Below are positions 1 to 5,990 of a DNA stretch of 5,990 nucleotides, piece after piece. The stretch is from the NCBI GenBank assembly GCA_017861475.1, contig JAGFXV010000102.1, forward strand, positions 1 through 5,990, given 5' to 3'. The notes below the pieces were generated by a model. It was given only the letters and a program-made list of their open reading frames with translations. It had not been told where the DNA came from and did not search any database. The position numbers and the translations under genes are program-made. Position 1 is the stretch's first letter. Each line of letters starts with the position of its first letter. The DNA is from Bacillota bacterium (GTDB taxonomy: Bacteria > Bacillota > Syntrophomonadia > Syntrophomonadales > Syntrophomonadaceae).

Positions 1-1158
1 GACGGAAACATCGATTTGTCTATGTAATAATTGGTTTATCTGTTCAGGATCTACCCTGAGCAGCGCTTCATCTTTGCTGATCAGACCTTCGTTAACCATA
101 TCAACGGCAACTTTTACGGCCGCCCGGGTGGTTCTTTTGCCGTTGCGGGTCTGGAGCATGTATAATTTGCCTTTTTCCACCGTAAACTCAATATCCTGCA
201 AATCGCGGTAATGCTGTTCCAACTTGTTGCAGGTATCTACAAACTGCTGATAAACGCCTGGCAGTTCTTCCTGGAGTTTACTGATCGGCATCGGGGTGCG
301 AATGCCGGCTACAACGTCCTCGCCCTGGGCATTGACCAGGAATTCACCGTAAAGAAGTTTCTCCCCGGTGGATGGATTGCGGGTAAAGGCTACGCCGGTA
401 CCGCAATCCTGACCCATGTTGCCGAAGGCCATACATTGAATATTGACAGCCGTACCGAGATCATCCGGTATTTTGTTGATCCTGCGGTAAACAATGGCCC
501 GCTGATTGTTCCAGGAATCAAAGACGGCACGGATGGCTCTCTCCAACTGTTCGTTTACATTCTGAGGAAAGTCAAATCCTTTTTCTTTAAGTACCAGGGC
601 TTTGTATTCACTGATAATGATCTGCAGTTCATTAGCCGGGATTTCATAATCAAATATAACGCCCAGTTTGCGCTTGTGTCTTTCTACGATCTCGCCAAAC
701 TGAGAATGGCTGATCTCCAAAACCACGTCTGAAAACATCTGGATAAATCGTCTGTAGCAGTCATAGGCAAACCTGTCATCACCGGTCAGCTCGGCCAGAC
801 CGAGAACTGACTCGTCATTAAGGCCCAGATTAAGAATGGTATCCATCATACCCGGCATGGAAACTGCAGCTCCGGAACGGACTGATACCAACAGGGGGTT
901 GTCTTTGCTGCCAAAATGTTTGCCGGTCTTTTTTTCAAGCGTTTTAAGATAATCAAAAGCATCATCCATCAAGCCTGTAGGAAATTCGCCTTTCAGTTCC
1001 TGATAAACGTTGCAGGCTTCAGCAGTTATGGTAAAACCTGGTGGCACCGGCAGACCGATCTTTGTCATTTCGGCCAGATTGGCGCCTTTGCCCCCCAGAA
1101 TATTTTTCATGTCTGATTTACCTTCTTCAAACAGGTAGATAAACTTCTTGCTAGACAT
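1..1158 (-). CDS. ppdK: Pyruvate, phosphate dikinase, N-terminal part (gene truncated by window edge)
   Basis: Pyruvate phosphate dikinase is a cytoplasmic enzyme that interconverts pyruvate + ATP + Pi and PEP + AMP + PPi. The frame is open from an ATG at 1158 to base 1, giving 386 codons with no stop. The family is usually about 870-900 residues, so the N-terminal ATP-grasp domain and the start of the next segment are present. The swivelling phosphohistidine domain and the C-terminal PEP/pyruvate barrel lie outside. Visible signatures are the opening segment ending in GGKGANLAEM (about residues 22-31, Lys24), SVRSGA (92-97, Arg94), and QDIEF with MLQTRNGKRT (321-343: Asp322, Glu324, Gln336). 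These match the ATP-binding residues known in the clostridial enzyme, allowing for a small numbering offset. The start is preceded by AGGAGG and overlaps the end of the upstream DUF299 gene by 8 bases. I see no frameshift. The catalytic His and its neighbouring regulatory Thr cannot be checked here. Confidence 0.96.
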   Translation of the reverse strand, partial: MSSKKFIYLFEEGKSDMKNILGGKGANLAEMTKIGLPVPPGFTITAEACNVYQELKGEFPTGLMDDAFDYLKTLEKKTGKHFGSKDNPLLVSVRSGAAVSMPGMMDTILNLGLNDESVLGLAELTGDDRFAYDCYRRFIQMFSDVVLEISHSQFGEIVERHKRKLGVIFDYEIPANELQIIISEYKALVLKEKGFDFPQNVNEQLERAIRAVFDSWNNQRAIVYRRINKIPDDLGTAVNIQCMAFGNMGQDCGTGVAFTRNPSTGEKLLYGEFLVNAQGEDVVAGIRTPMPISKLQEELPGVYQQFVDTCNKLEQHYRDLQDIEFTVEKGKLYMLQTRNGKRTTRAAVKVAVDMVNEGLISKDEALLRVDPEQINQLLHRQIDVSV

Positions 1159-1972
1159 TACTTAACCTCCTATAGTATATTTCCAATATTTTGCTAGCAG
1201 TTTCTTCAACTGCCCGATTGGTTACATCGATGACCGGACAGCCCAACTTTTTCATGATTTTGTCTGAATACTCAAGCTCTTCGAGTATTCTTTCTTCATT
1301 GGCATAGCTGGCCTGATGGGAAAGGCCTAGTGTCTTGAGCCGCTCGGTGCGGATATTGTTTAGCTGTTCAGGATTTATGACCAACCCGATCAATTTGCCC
1401 CGTTCCACCGTAAACAGTTCATCGGGAGGGGCGATTTCAGGCACCAGGGGAACGTTGGCTACCTTCAGTCGCTTGTGGGCCAGATACATGGACAAAGGTG
1501 TCTTGGAAGTACGTGACACACCCACCAGCACAATATCGGCAAGGGCAATCCCGCGGGGATCCTTGCCGTCGTCGTAGCGCACCGCAAATTCCACGGCTTC
1601 AATCCGCCGGTAATACATTTCGTCGACTTTGCGCAACAGACCGGGTTCAAGCTTGGGTTCAATATGGCTGGCATTTTTGAAAGCCTCGATGATCGGCCCC
1701 AGGATGTCAATACAAACCACGCCGGCTCCACTGGCTTTTAATTGAAGATAATCAGCCAAATCTTTTAATACCAGCGTGTAAGCGATGATAAAATTTTTCT
1801 CCGCCGCTTGATTGACAATCTCATCCAAAATACTCTGGTCAGAAATATTGGGGATGCGTCTGATTTCCATATTGCCGGAATTGAACTGACTGGCAGCTGC
1901 TCTTACCACCATTTCAGCAGTTTCCCCGATCGAATCCGAGACAATAAACACACCGGGCAGATGTTCTGTCAA
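1151..1972 (-). CDS. yqfL: PPDK regulatory protein (DUF299 / kinase-PPPase family, YqfL/PpsR-like)
   Basis: This 273-residue protein belongs to the DUF299 (Kinase-PPPase) family, whose members are about 270 residues long. Characterised relatives are bifunctional: they inactivate PPDK (or PEP synthase) by ADP-dependent phosphorylation of a Thr beside the catalytic His, and reactivate it by Pi-dependent dephosphorylation that yields PPi. The sequence shows the N-terminal segment VFIVSDSIGETAE (8-20) typical of the family and the P-loop GVSRTSKT (151-158), followed by TPLSMYLA. PLVPEIAPP (175-183) follows within the conserved core. The start is TTG at 1972, with GAGGGGGT eight bases upstream; no in-frame ATG lies nearby. 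It begins 17 bases after the ccpN-like stop and its TAG overlaps the start of ppdK, its probable substrate. That adjacency supports PPDK, rather than PEP synthase, as the target. The target assignment is inferred; the family assignment is secure. Confidence 0.93.
   Translation of the reverse strand: MTEHLPGVFIVSDSIGETAEMVVRAAASQFNSGNMEIRRIPNISDQSILDEIVNQAAEKNFIIAYTLVLKDLADYLQLKASGAGVVCIDILGPIIEAFKNASHIEPKLEPGLLRKVDEMYYRRIEAVEFAVRYDDGKDPRGIALADIVLVGVSRTSKTPLSMYLAHKRLKVANVPLVPEIAPPDELFTVERGKLIGLVINPEQLNNIRTERLKTLGLSHQASYANEERILEELEYSDKIMKKLGCPVIDVTNRAVEETASKILEIYYRRLSNV
1166..1171 (-). promoter_or_regulatory. Ribosome binding site of ppdK, inside the upstream gene
   Basis: AGGAGG lies 7 bases before the ppdK ATG at 1158. 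It falls within the upstream coding frame, where it encodes two consecutive Arg codons (AGG AGG) near the C-terminus of the DUF299 protein. A perfect Shine-Dalgarno core at good spacing fixes the ppdK start and suggests translational coupling to the upstream gene. Confidence 0.85.
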
Positions 1973-1980
1973 AATGATTA

Positions 1981-1988
1981 ACCCCCTC
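1981..1988 (-). promoter_or_regulatory. Ribosome binding site deciding a TTG start for the DUF299 gene
   Basis: GAGGGGGT sits in the short gap after the ccpN-like stop codon, 8 bases before TTG at 1972. The reading frame just upstream offers only ATT and ATC codons as alternatives, so TTG with this Shine-Dalgarno is the best-supported start. It brings the family's N-terminal motif to about residue 8, as expected. Confidence 0.75.
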
Positions 1989-1989
1989 G

Positions 1990-2637
1990 TTATTTACATG
2001 CCAGATCCAAAAAAATTCTGGCTATATTGGTTTTTGTGATTCGTCCTATGACCTCGCATTTCTCTTCGTTATGCGGTCCGAGATAACATTTTACCACCGG
2101 CAGACTGTCTACTTCATGTTCAACAATTTTCTTAACGGCTTCCACGGCCGTATCATCACCAGTGGTGGTAATAATATTGGGCATGCGGGTCATGATAACA
2201 CTGACTGGCATTTTGTGAATATCAGCCTGCCCCAGAGTCGTTTTCAGTAAATCTTTGCGTGATACGACCCCGGTCAGGTAGTTTTCCGCATCCAAAACGA
2301 ATATGCTGCCGGTATCTTCTACAAAAAGCGTCACGATGGCATCATAAATACTGCAGTTTTCCTTGACGACTACAGCCATTGACATGACGTCCCTGACCCG
2401 GTATTGATTCAATACCTTCCTTATTTTATTGTCCACTCCATCAGCTTTGTAGGTATAGCCTACCCGGGGCTTGGCCTCCAGATAACCAGACATGGTCAAT
2501 ACTGCCAGATCGGAACGCAATGCAGCCCGAGTCAATTCCAGTGATTCGGCAATGCATTCACCGGTTATGGGTCCGTTTTGTTTGACAATTTCCAGGATTT
2601 TTATTTGCCGTTCATTTAAATCGATTTTGCTCACCAC
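1990..2637 (-). CDS. ccpN: CcpN-like transcriptional regulator (N-terminal HTH plus two CBS domains)
   Basis: This 215-residue cytoplasmic DNA-binding protein resembles CcpN/YqzB, which in Bacillus subtilis represses gluconeogenic genes (gapB, pckA) and senses nucleotides through its CBS pair. Residues 1-65 form a winged helix-turn-helix: LNERQIKILEIVKQNGPITGECIAE is the helical start, TRAALRSDLAVLTMSGYLEA the recognition part, and RVGYTY the wing. CBS1 spans about 80-135 (RDVMS, then SIFVLDAENYLTGVVSRKDLL). CBS2 spans about 145-211 (VSVIMTRMPNI, then DSLPVVK and VIGRITKTNI). The length is normal. Placement between glyS and yqfL matches the order I recall from B. subtilis, but here ppdK follows. 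The start is unclear: two tandem GTG codons (2637 and 2634) occur with no clean Shine-Dalgarno, and an in-frame TAG at 2649-2647 rules out a longer protein. Targets in this organism are unknown; control of PPDK or other PEP-node genes is an inference. Confidence 0.9.
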   Translation of the reverse strand: MVSKIDLNERQIKILEIVKQNGPITGECIAESLELTRAALRSDLAVLTMSGYLEAKPRVGYTYKADGVDNKIRKVLNQYRVRDVMSMAVVVKENCSIYDAIVTLFVEDTGSIFVLDAENYLTGVVSRKDLLKTTLGQADIHKMPVSVIMTRMPNIITTTGDDTAVEAVKKIVEHEVDSLPVVKCYLGPHNEEKCEVIGRITKTNIARIFLDLACK

Positions 2638-2661
2638 CCAATTACGCTATACTTTTTGGGT
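2636..2661 (-). repeat. Inverted repeat overlapping the ccpN-like start codon
   Basis: ACCCAA (2661-2656) and TTGGGT (2641-2636) are perfect inverted 6-base arms separated by 14 bases. The 3' arm runs into the first GTG. It could be an operator for autoregulation or an RNA hairpin hiding the start; six-base arms may also occur by chance. Confidence 0.35.
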
Positions 2662-2685
2662 ATAATTCTACAAATCATATATACT

Positions 2686-2714
2686 ATTTTCGCTAATAAA
2701 ATCCTGTTTGCCAA
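2686..2714 (-). promoter_or_regulatory. Candidate sigma-A promoter for the ccpN-yqfL-ppdK unit
   Basis: TTGGCA (2714-2709) is one base from the -35 consensus. A 17-base spacer separates it from GAAAAT (2691-2686), which matches four of six -10 positions. Transcription would begin near 2679, giving a leader of about 40 bases. A competing -10-like hexamer, TAGAAT (2670-2665, five of six), has no good -35 partner. In such AT-rich DNA these matches are weak evidence. Confidence 0.35.
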
Positions 2715-2728
2715 TACCTAATTTTATT
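2695..2728 (-). repeat. AT-only inverted repeat downstream of glyS
   Basis: AATAAAAT (2728-2721) and ATTTTATT (2702-2695) form perfect 8-base inverted arms around an 18-base spacer that contains the candidate -35 hexamer. The stem has no G:C pairs and no T tract follows, so it is a poor terminator. It may be a protein-binding palindrome or chance in AT-rich DNA. Confidence 0.3.
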
Positions 2729-2740
2729 TTTATGAGTTTT

Positions 2741-4807
2741 TTAGATAATTTTTGTAAAATCAGCCACCTGACCGCACAACCCGGCGATGGTTTTTAATAT
2801 ACCCAACCGTGCTGCTTTGAGGTTTTCATCTTCGACCATCACCATGACCGCAGTAAAAAACTGGTCCAAGTCAGGTCGCAAATCGGCCAGGATATGCAGC
2901 GTCTGCTGATAATCTTTGGCGGCTAAACTCTTTTCTGTTGTCTGTTGTACTTGCAGCAAATGCTGATAAAGTATTTTCTCGCTTTCATCCTCAAGATTTT
3001 CTGATACGACAACCGTGCTGTCCCATTTTTTGGACAGGTTATGGGAACGGTTAAATACCACCATAAAATCTTCATAGCGGTTGGAAGCTTTAAATTCCTG
3101 TACAACCCTGACCCGATCCAGAATATCATTAATATCGGTAAGAGCCAGGTTCATCACCGCGTCTACCACATCAAAGGCGAACCCTTTGTCGAGCAGGATG
3201 CCGCGCTGTCTCTGTCTGATGAAATCCATCAGTTCGTCAGTGATCTGTTGTACGTCTCCTTCGGTTTTGACATTAACCAACCCATTGTAGGCAGCGGTGA
3301 TGATGCGGCTCAAGTCGGTCTTGATATTCATGTCGGTGAGAATATTTACCACTCCCAGTGCCTGACGCCGCAGGGCATAGGGATCCTGTGAACCGGTAGG
3401 CCTGATGCCGATGGCAAAACAGGCGGTCAGATTATCGATCTTTTCCGTCAGAGCCAATATTGTTCCGGTCTCACTGGCAGGCAAGTTGTCACCGGCAAAG
3501 CGAGGCATATAGTGCTCAAGAATCGCTTCGGCAACCTCTTCGTCTTCCTTGCTTTTAAGAGCGTAATAACGACCCATGATCCCCTGCAGTTCAGGAAATT
3601 CATAGACCATGTTGCTTAACAGGTCAGCTTTGCACAAAAGGGCTGTCCGTTCCAGTTTTTCCGGACTGCTGAGCCTGGTTTCACGTCCGATGAAAACTGC
3701 CAGTTTTTGCAGCCGTTCCACTTTGTCCATAATGCTTCCCAAACGTTCATGGAACATGACCTTTTGCAGACCAGGGACAAAATCAACCAGCGCCTTGGCG
3801 GTATCTTCTTTCCAGAAAAAGAGGGCATCCTCCAGGCGGGCTTTCAGCACTCTTTCATTACCAGCACGGACAATGTCGAGACTGGCATCCGTTCCGTTCC
3901 TTACGCCGATAAAAGCATTCAATAACTTTCCCTGGTCATCAAAGACGGGGAAGTAACGCTGATGTTCGATCATCGATGTGGTAAGGACTTCCGGCGGTAC
4001 ATCCAGATAGGAAGATGAGAAACTGCCCACAAAAGCAGTCGGATATTCGAGCAGGAAGGTCACCTCTTCCAGCAAGTCATCATTTTCCATGGCTTGCCCA
4101 CCAGCCTGCCGGGCAACTGCCTGAACCTGCTCCCAGATCATATTTTTTCTTGTCTGCTGGTCAACGATCACATATCTCTGACGCAGCTGCGCAAAATACT
4201 CTTCTATATTATTCACAGCAAAATTTTCCGGGGCGAGAAAACGATGACCGTAACTTTCATTGCTGCTTTGCACGTTTTCAATCTGCACAGTCACGGTCTG
4301 ATCGCCGTAAAGGGCCAGCAGCCAGCGGATCGGGCGGGCAAAGCGGGTTTGGTAATAAGCCCAGCGCATCGACTTGGGAAAACTTAACGAATGAATAATA
4401 TCAAGCAGGATTTCCGGCAGGACCTCAACGGTTGCTCCGCCCAATTCCTTTTTGACCGCAAAAATATATTCAATTCCATCCACATCCCGGATCTCCAGAT
4501 CAGCCACATTGATTCCCTGGCCACGGGCAAAACCTTGCGCTGCTTTATTTGGATTGCCCTCCTGATCAAAGGCGCTGGCCTTTTTGGGTCCGCGGTTTTC
4601 AATGACCGCATCCTGCTGTTTTTCTTCCAATCCTTCAACATGCAGAACCAGGCGTCGGGGGGTGCCCATGCTATTGACCTGTGCAAAGCCAACCCGGGAG
4701 GCCGTGAATTTTTGCTCAGCCAGTTTCTTAAGATCTGCCAGCGCTACGGCCATAAAAGCAGAAGGCATTTCTTCGACTCCGATTTCCAATAATAGATCTC
4801 TTTTCAT
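2741..4807 (-). CDS. glyS: Glycyl-tRNA synthetase, beta subunit
   Basis: This is the 688-residue beta subunit of the bacterial alpha2beta2 glycyl-tRNA synthetase, which charges tRNA-Gly with glycine using ATP in the cytoplasm. The beta chain provides most of the tRNA recognition. Family signatures run along the whole length: LLEIGVEEMPS (6-16) at the N-terminus, SFPKSMRW (142-149) with FARPIRWLLALYGD (156-169), HQRYFPVFD (282-290), the HD-like helical segment KADLLSNMVYEFPELQG (393-409), DNLTACFAIG with SQDPYALRR (458-481), and a C-terminal DALR-type anticodon-binding domain from about 565, ending in FFTAVMVMVEDENLKAARLGIL (650-671). The length fits the family (about 680-700). The ATG overlaps the glyQ stop by one base, and GGAGGT lies nine bases upstream, so the subunits are probably translationally coupled for 1:1 synthesis. 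No disruption is seen. Confidence 0.98.
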   Translation of the reverse strand: MKRDLLLEIGVEEMPSAFMAVALADLKKLAEQKFTASRVGFAQVNSMGTPRRLVLHVEGLEEKQQDAVIENRGPKKASAFDQEGNPNKAAQGFARGQGINVADLEIRDVDGIEYIFAVKKELGGATVEVLPEILLDIIHSLSFPKSMRWAYYQTRFARPIRWLLALYGDQTVTVQIENVQSSNESYGHRFLAPENFAVNNIEEYFAQLRQRYVIVDQQTRKNMIWEQVQAVARQAGGQAMENDDLLEEVTFLLEYPTAFVGSFSSSYLDVPPEVLTTSMIEHQRYFPVFDDQGKLLNAFIGVRNGTDASLDIVRAGNERVLKARLEDALFFWKEDTAKALVDFVPGLQKVMFHERLGSIMDKVERLQKLAVFIGRETRLSSPEKLERTALLCKADLLSNMVYEFPELQGIMGRYYALKSKEDEEVAEAILEHYMPRFAGDNLPASETGTILALTEKIDNLTACFAIGIRPTGSQDPYALRRQALGVVNILTDMNIKTDLSRIITAAYNGLVNVKTEGDVQQITDELMDFIRQRQRGILLDKGFAFDVVDAVMNLALTDINDILDRVRVVQEFKASNRYEDFMVVFNRSHNLSKKWDSTVVVSENLEDESEKILYQHLLQVQQTTEKSLAAKDYQQTLHILADLRPDLDQFFTAVMVMVEDENLKAARLGILKTIAGLCGQVADFTKII

Positions 4808-5721
4808 TATCCTTCTACCTCCACTTCCTGCAGCAGTTGCTGCCGCATGTTCTCGTCTTTTAACAACGGATATCCGAGGCGCTTGCGCTGCTCCAGATAT
4901 TCTTTGGCTACAGTACGGGCAATGTTACGTACCCGGCCGATGTATCCCGTTCTTTCGGTTACGCTGATCGCGCCGCGAGCATCGAGCAGGTTGAACAAAT
5001 GGGAACACTTCAGTACATAATCGTAGGCCGGTTGGGCCAGATGAAGGTCAGCCACACGGCGTGCCTCTTCTTCACAAATGTTGAACATGGTGGTCAGCGC
5101 TTCCACATTAGATCCGTGGAAATTGTAATGGGAATAGTCCACCTCGGATTGGTGATGAACGTCTGCATAGGTGATGCCGTCCACCCATTCAATATCGTAG
5201 ACGCTTTCCTTGTTTTGTATATAGGTAGCGATCCGCTCCAGACCATAGGTTATTTCCGCGCAGACCGGATGGCAATCAAAGCCACCGCATTGCTGGAAAT
5301 AGGTAAACTGGGTGATTTCCATACCGTCCAGCCAGATTTCCCAGCCCAGTCCCCAGGCTCCCAGGGTGGGTGATTCCCAATTGTCCTCCACCAGCCGGAT
5401 ATCATGTTTGTCAGGATCAATGCCCAACTGGCGCAAGCTTTCCATATATAGTTCAATTACATTGTCAGGAGATGGTTTGAGTATGACCTGAAACTGGTAA
5501 TAATGCTGCAGACGATTGGGATTTTCCCCGTAACGCCCGTCGGTAGGACGGCGGGAAGGTTCCACATATGCCACATTCCAAGGTTCCGGCCCCAGACACC
5601 GCAGGAAGGTAGCCGGATTCATGGTCCCCGCACCTTTTTCCAAATCATATGGCTGCTGAATGATGCAGCCCTGTTTGCTCCAATAGTTTTGTAAATTCAA
5701 AATGATTTCCTGGAAATTCAC
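4807..5721 (-). CDS. glyQ: Glycyl-tRNA synthetase, alpha subunit
   Basis: This 304-residue protein is the alpha subunit of alpha2beta2 glycyl-tRNA synthetase and carries the class II catalytic core for glycyl-adenylate formation. Highly conserved family segments are visible: [21 protein letters not shown] (12-32), [11 protein letters not shown] (38-48), [18 protein letters not shown] (53-70, including the class II motif 2 region), [13 protein letters not shown] (73-85), [33 protein letters not shown] (112-144) and [10 protein letters not shown] (156-165), the last being the motif 3 region with its Arg. The length is slightly above the usual 290-300 because of a charged C-terminal tail ending EVEVEG. 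The start is GTG at 5721, seven bases after a perfect AGGAGGT. It is the first gene after the T-box leader and is joined to glyS by a one-base overlap. Confidence 0.98.
   Translation of the reverse strand: MNFQEIILNLQNYWSKQGCIIQQPYDLEKGAGTMNPATFLRCLGPEPWNVAYVEPSRRPTDGRYGENPNRLQHYYQFQVILKPSPDNVIELYMESLRQLGIDPDKHDIRLVEDNWESPTLGAWGLGWEIWLDGMEITQFTYFQQCGGFDCHPVCAEITYGLERIATYIQNKESVYDIEWVDGITYADVHHQSEVDYSHYNFHGSNVEALTTMFNICEEEARRVADLHLAQPAYDYVLKCSHLFNLLDARGAISVTERTGYIGRVRNIARTVAKEYLEQRKRLGYPLLKDENMRQQLLQEVEVEG
4817..4822 (-). promoter_or_regulatory. Ribosome binding site of glyS within the end of glyQ
   Basis: GGAGGT lies nine bases before the glyS ATG and is part of the last glyQ codons. Together with the TAATG stop/start overlap it indicates translational coupling. 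Confidence 0.75.
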
Positions 5722-5728
5722 TGCTTTT

Positions 5729-5735
5729 ACCTCCT
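5729..5735 (-). promoter_or_regulatory. Ribosome binding site deciding a GTG start for glyQ
   Basis: AGGAGGT lies seven bases before GTG at 5721. The conserved N-terminus begins immediately after this codon, so GTG is the well-supported start. Confidence 0.85.
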
Positions 5736-5775
5736 CTTATTTTGCCTTTACACGGTACGATCTTTCAGAAAAATT

Positions 5776-5803
5776 AAAAAAGCCCGTATCCAACAGGGAC
5801 GGG
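5776..5803 (-). terminator. Regulated intrinsic terminator of the T-box leader
   Basis: CCCGT (5803-5799) pairs with ACGGG (5787-5783), with further C/G pairs possible inside, and is followed by CTTTTTT (5782-5776). It shares CCCG (5803-5800) and CCCTG with the antiterminator, so the two structures exclude each other. Termination is expected when tRNA-Gly is charged, and read-through into glyQ when it is not. Confidence 0.9.
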
Positions 5804-5977
5804 ATATACCCGCGGTTCCACCCTGATTGGCACGTAGCCCACCTTCATTGCCAGGTTTTACTCACCTTTTCGGTTTTCCTCCTGAAACTCCGAAGCGCCT
5901 TGGGAAAAAGCCCTTACCGGTTTCCAGCTGCCCGGCTCTCTATAAAGCGACTTTACCTTCCTACTACTCTTCTTCAT
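5776..5977 (-). ncRNA. Glycine T-box riboswitch leader of glyQS
   Basis: This untranslated leader controls glyQS by sensing uncharged tRNA-Gly. The canonical T-box sequence AGGGTGGAACCGCG is at 5824-5811. Its bulge TGGA (5820-5817) is complementary to UCCA, the acceptor end of a tRNA with discriminator U, as in bacterial tRNA-Gly. In Stem I the AGTAGTA segment (about 5969-5963), the AGAGAG motif (5941-5936) and an apical CCGG/CCGG helix (5935-5932 with 5920-5917) are visible. The specifier is most likely GGC (5899-5897), followed by the typical CTTCGGAG context, and it would pair with anticodon GCC. A Stem III helix can form from TGGCA (5853-5849) and TGCCA (5832-5828). The antiterminator pairs CAGGG (5825-5821) with CCCTG (5798-5794), and CGGG (5812-5809) with CCCG (5803-5800). 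I see no obvious Stem II or IIA/B elements, as is usual for glycine T-boxes. The exact 5' end is estimated. Confidence 0.95.
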
Positions 5978-5982
5978 CGTCA

Positions 5983-5988
5983 ATTATG
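5983..5988 (-). promoter_or_regulatory. Possible -10 element of the glyQS promoter
   Basis: CATAAT matches five of six positions of the -10 consensus and lies about 6-8 bases before the expected 5' base of Stem I. The -35 element would be outside the window, so this cannot be tested here. Confidence 0.4.
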
Positions 5989-5990
5989 AA

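Larger units (their letters stand above)
2638..2740 (-). other. AT-rich intergenic region between glyS and the ccpN-like gene
   Basis: This 103-base gap is the only sizeable one inside the gene block. It is very AT-rich and contains no hairpin with a U tract that would be a convincing terminator for glyQS. It holds weak promoter-like hexamers and two inverted repeats, listed separately. It probably carries the promoter of the ccpN-yqfL-ppdK unit, though read-through from glyS cannot be excluded. Confidence 0.6.

Noticed and set aside
211..732. A 173-codon plus-strand open frame
   Set aside because: It lies wholly antisense to ppdK, whose family motifs are intact along the same bases. The predicted peptide shows no recognisable domain.
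2661..2666. A perfect TATAAT on the plus strand, suggesting a divergent promoter
   Set aside because: No reasonable -35 box lies at the right spacing (the bases there read about CCAATT), and no plus-strand gene follows. It is likely chance in AT-rich DNA.
2641..2740. An intrinsic terminator after glyS
   Set aside because: No G:C-containing hairpin followed by a T run (in the minus-strand sense) is present. The only strong inverted repeat is AT-only and lacks a T tract.
3041..4792. Several plus-strand open frames of 69-133 codons, and shorter minus-strand frames inside glyS
   Set aside because: All overlap the intact, full-length glyS frame. They are shadow frames with no family motifs or supporting ribosome sites.
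5702..5989. A 95-codon plus-strand open frame over the leader region
   Set aside because: It runs antisense through the T-box and the start of glyQ. The RNA structural signals explain this sequence, and the peptide has no recognisable features.

Overview
The window looks like an ordinary chromosomal stretch from a Firmicute, most likely a member of the Clostridia or a related anaerobe. Three things suggest this: a glycine T-box leader, a two-subunit (alpha2beta2) glycyl-tRNA synthetase, and a CcpN-type HTH-CBS regulator beside a DUF299 kinase/phosphorylase and pyruvate phosphate dikinase. Strong AGGAGG-type ribosome binding sites and use of ATG, GTG and TTG starts fit as well. The lineage is inferred from gene content; no 16S or other taxonomic marker is present.

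All real genes lie on the minus strand, so the window is read from right to left. At the right edge (about 5988-5776) is the glyQS leader: a possible -10 element, a T-box RNA with a GGC specifier, and mutually exclusive antiterminator and terminator hairpins. It is followed by glyQ (alpha subunit, GTG start) and glyS (beta subunit), which overlap by one base (TAATG). A 103-base AT-rich gap follows, with no convincing terminator and weak promoter-like and inverted-repeat elements. Then come a ccpN-like regulator, a PPDK regulatory protein (DUF299, TTG start), and the first 386 codons of ppdK, which runs off the left edge.

Functionally there are two modules. The first charges tRNA-Gly and is controlled by uncharged tRNA-Gly through the T-box. 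The second concerns the pyruvate/PEP node: PPDK interconverts pyruvate and PEP, the DUF299 protein probably switches PPDK off and on by reversible phosphorylation, and the CcpN-like protein probably adjusts transcription of carbon-metabolism genes. The last three genes are tightly packed (17-base gap, then an 8-base overlap), which supports cotranscription and translational coupling.

I found no mobile element, CRISPR array, tRNA or rRNA gene, or clearly undescribed system. The points most worth a second look are the regulator-modifier-target clustering, the unusual start region of the ccpN-like gene, and the well-resolved T-box.
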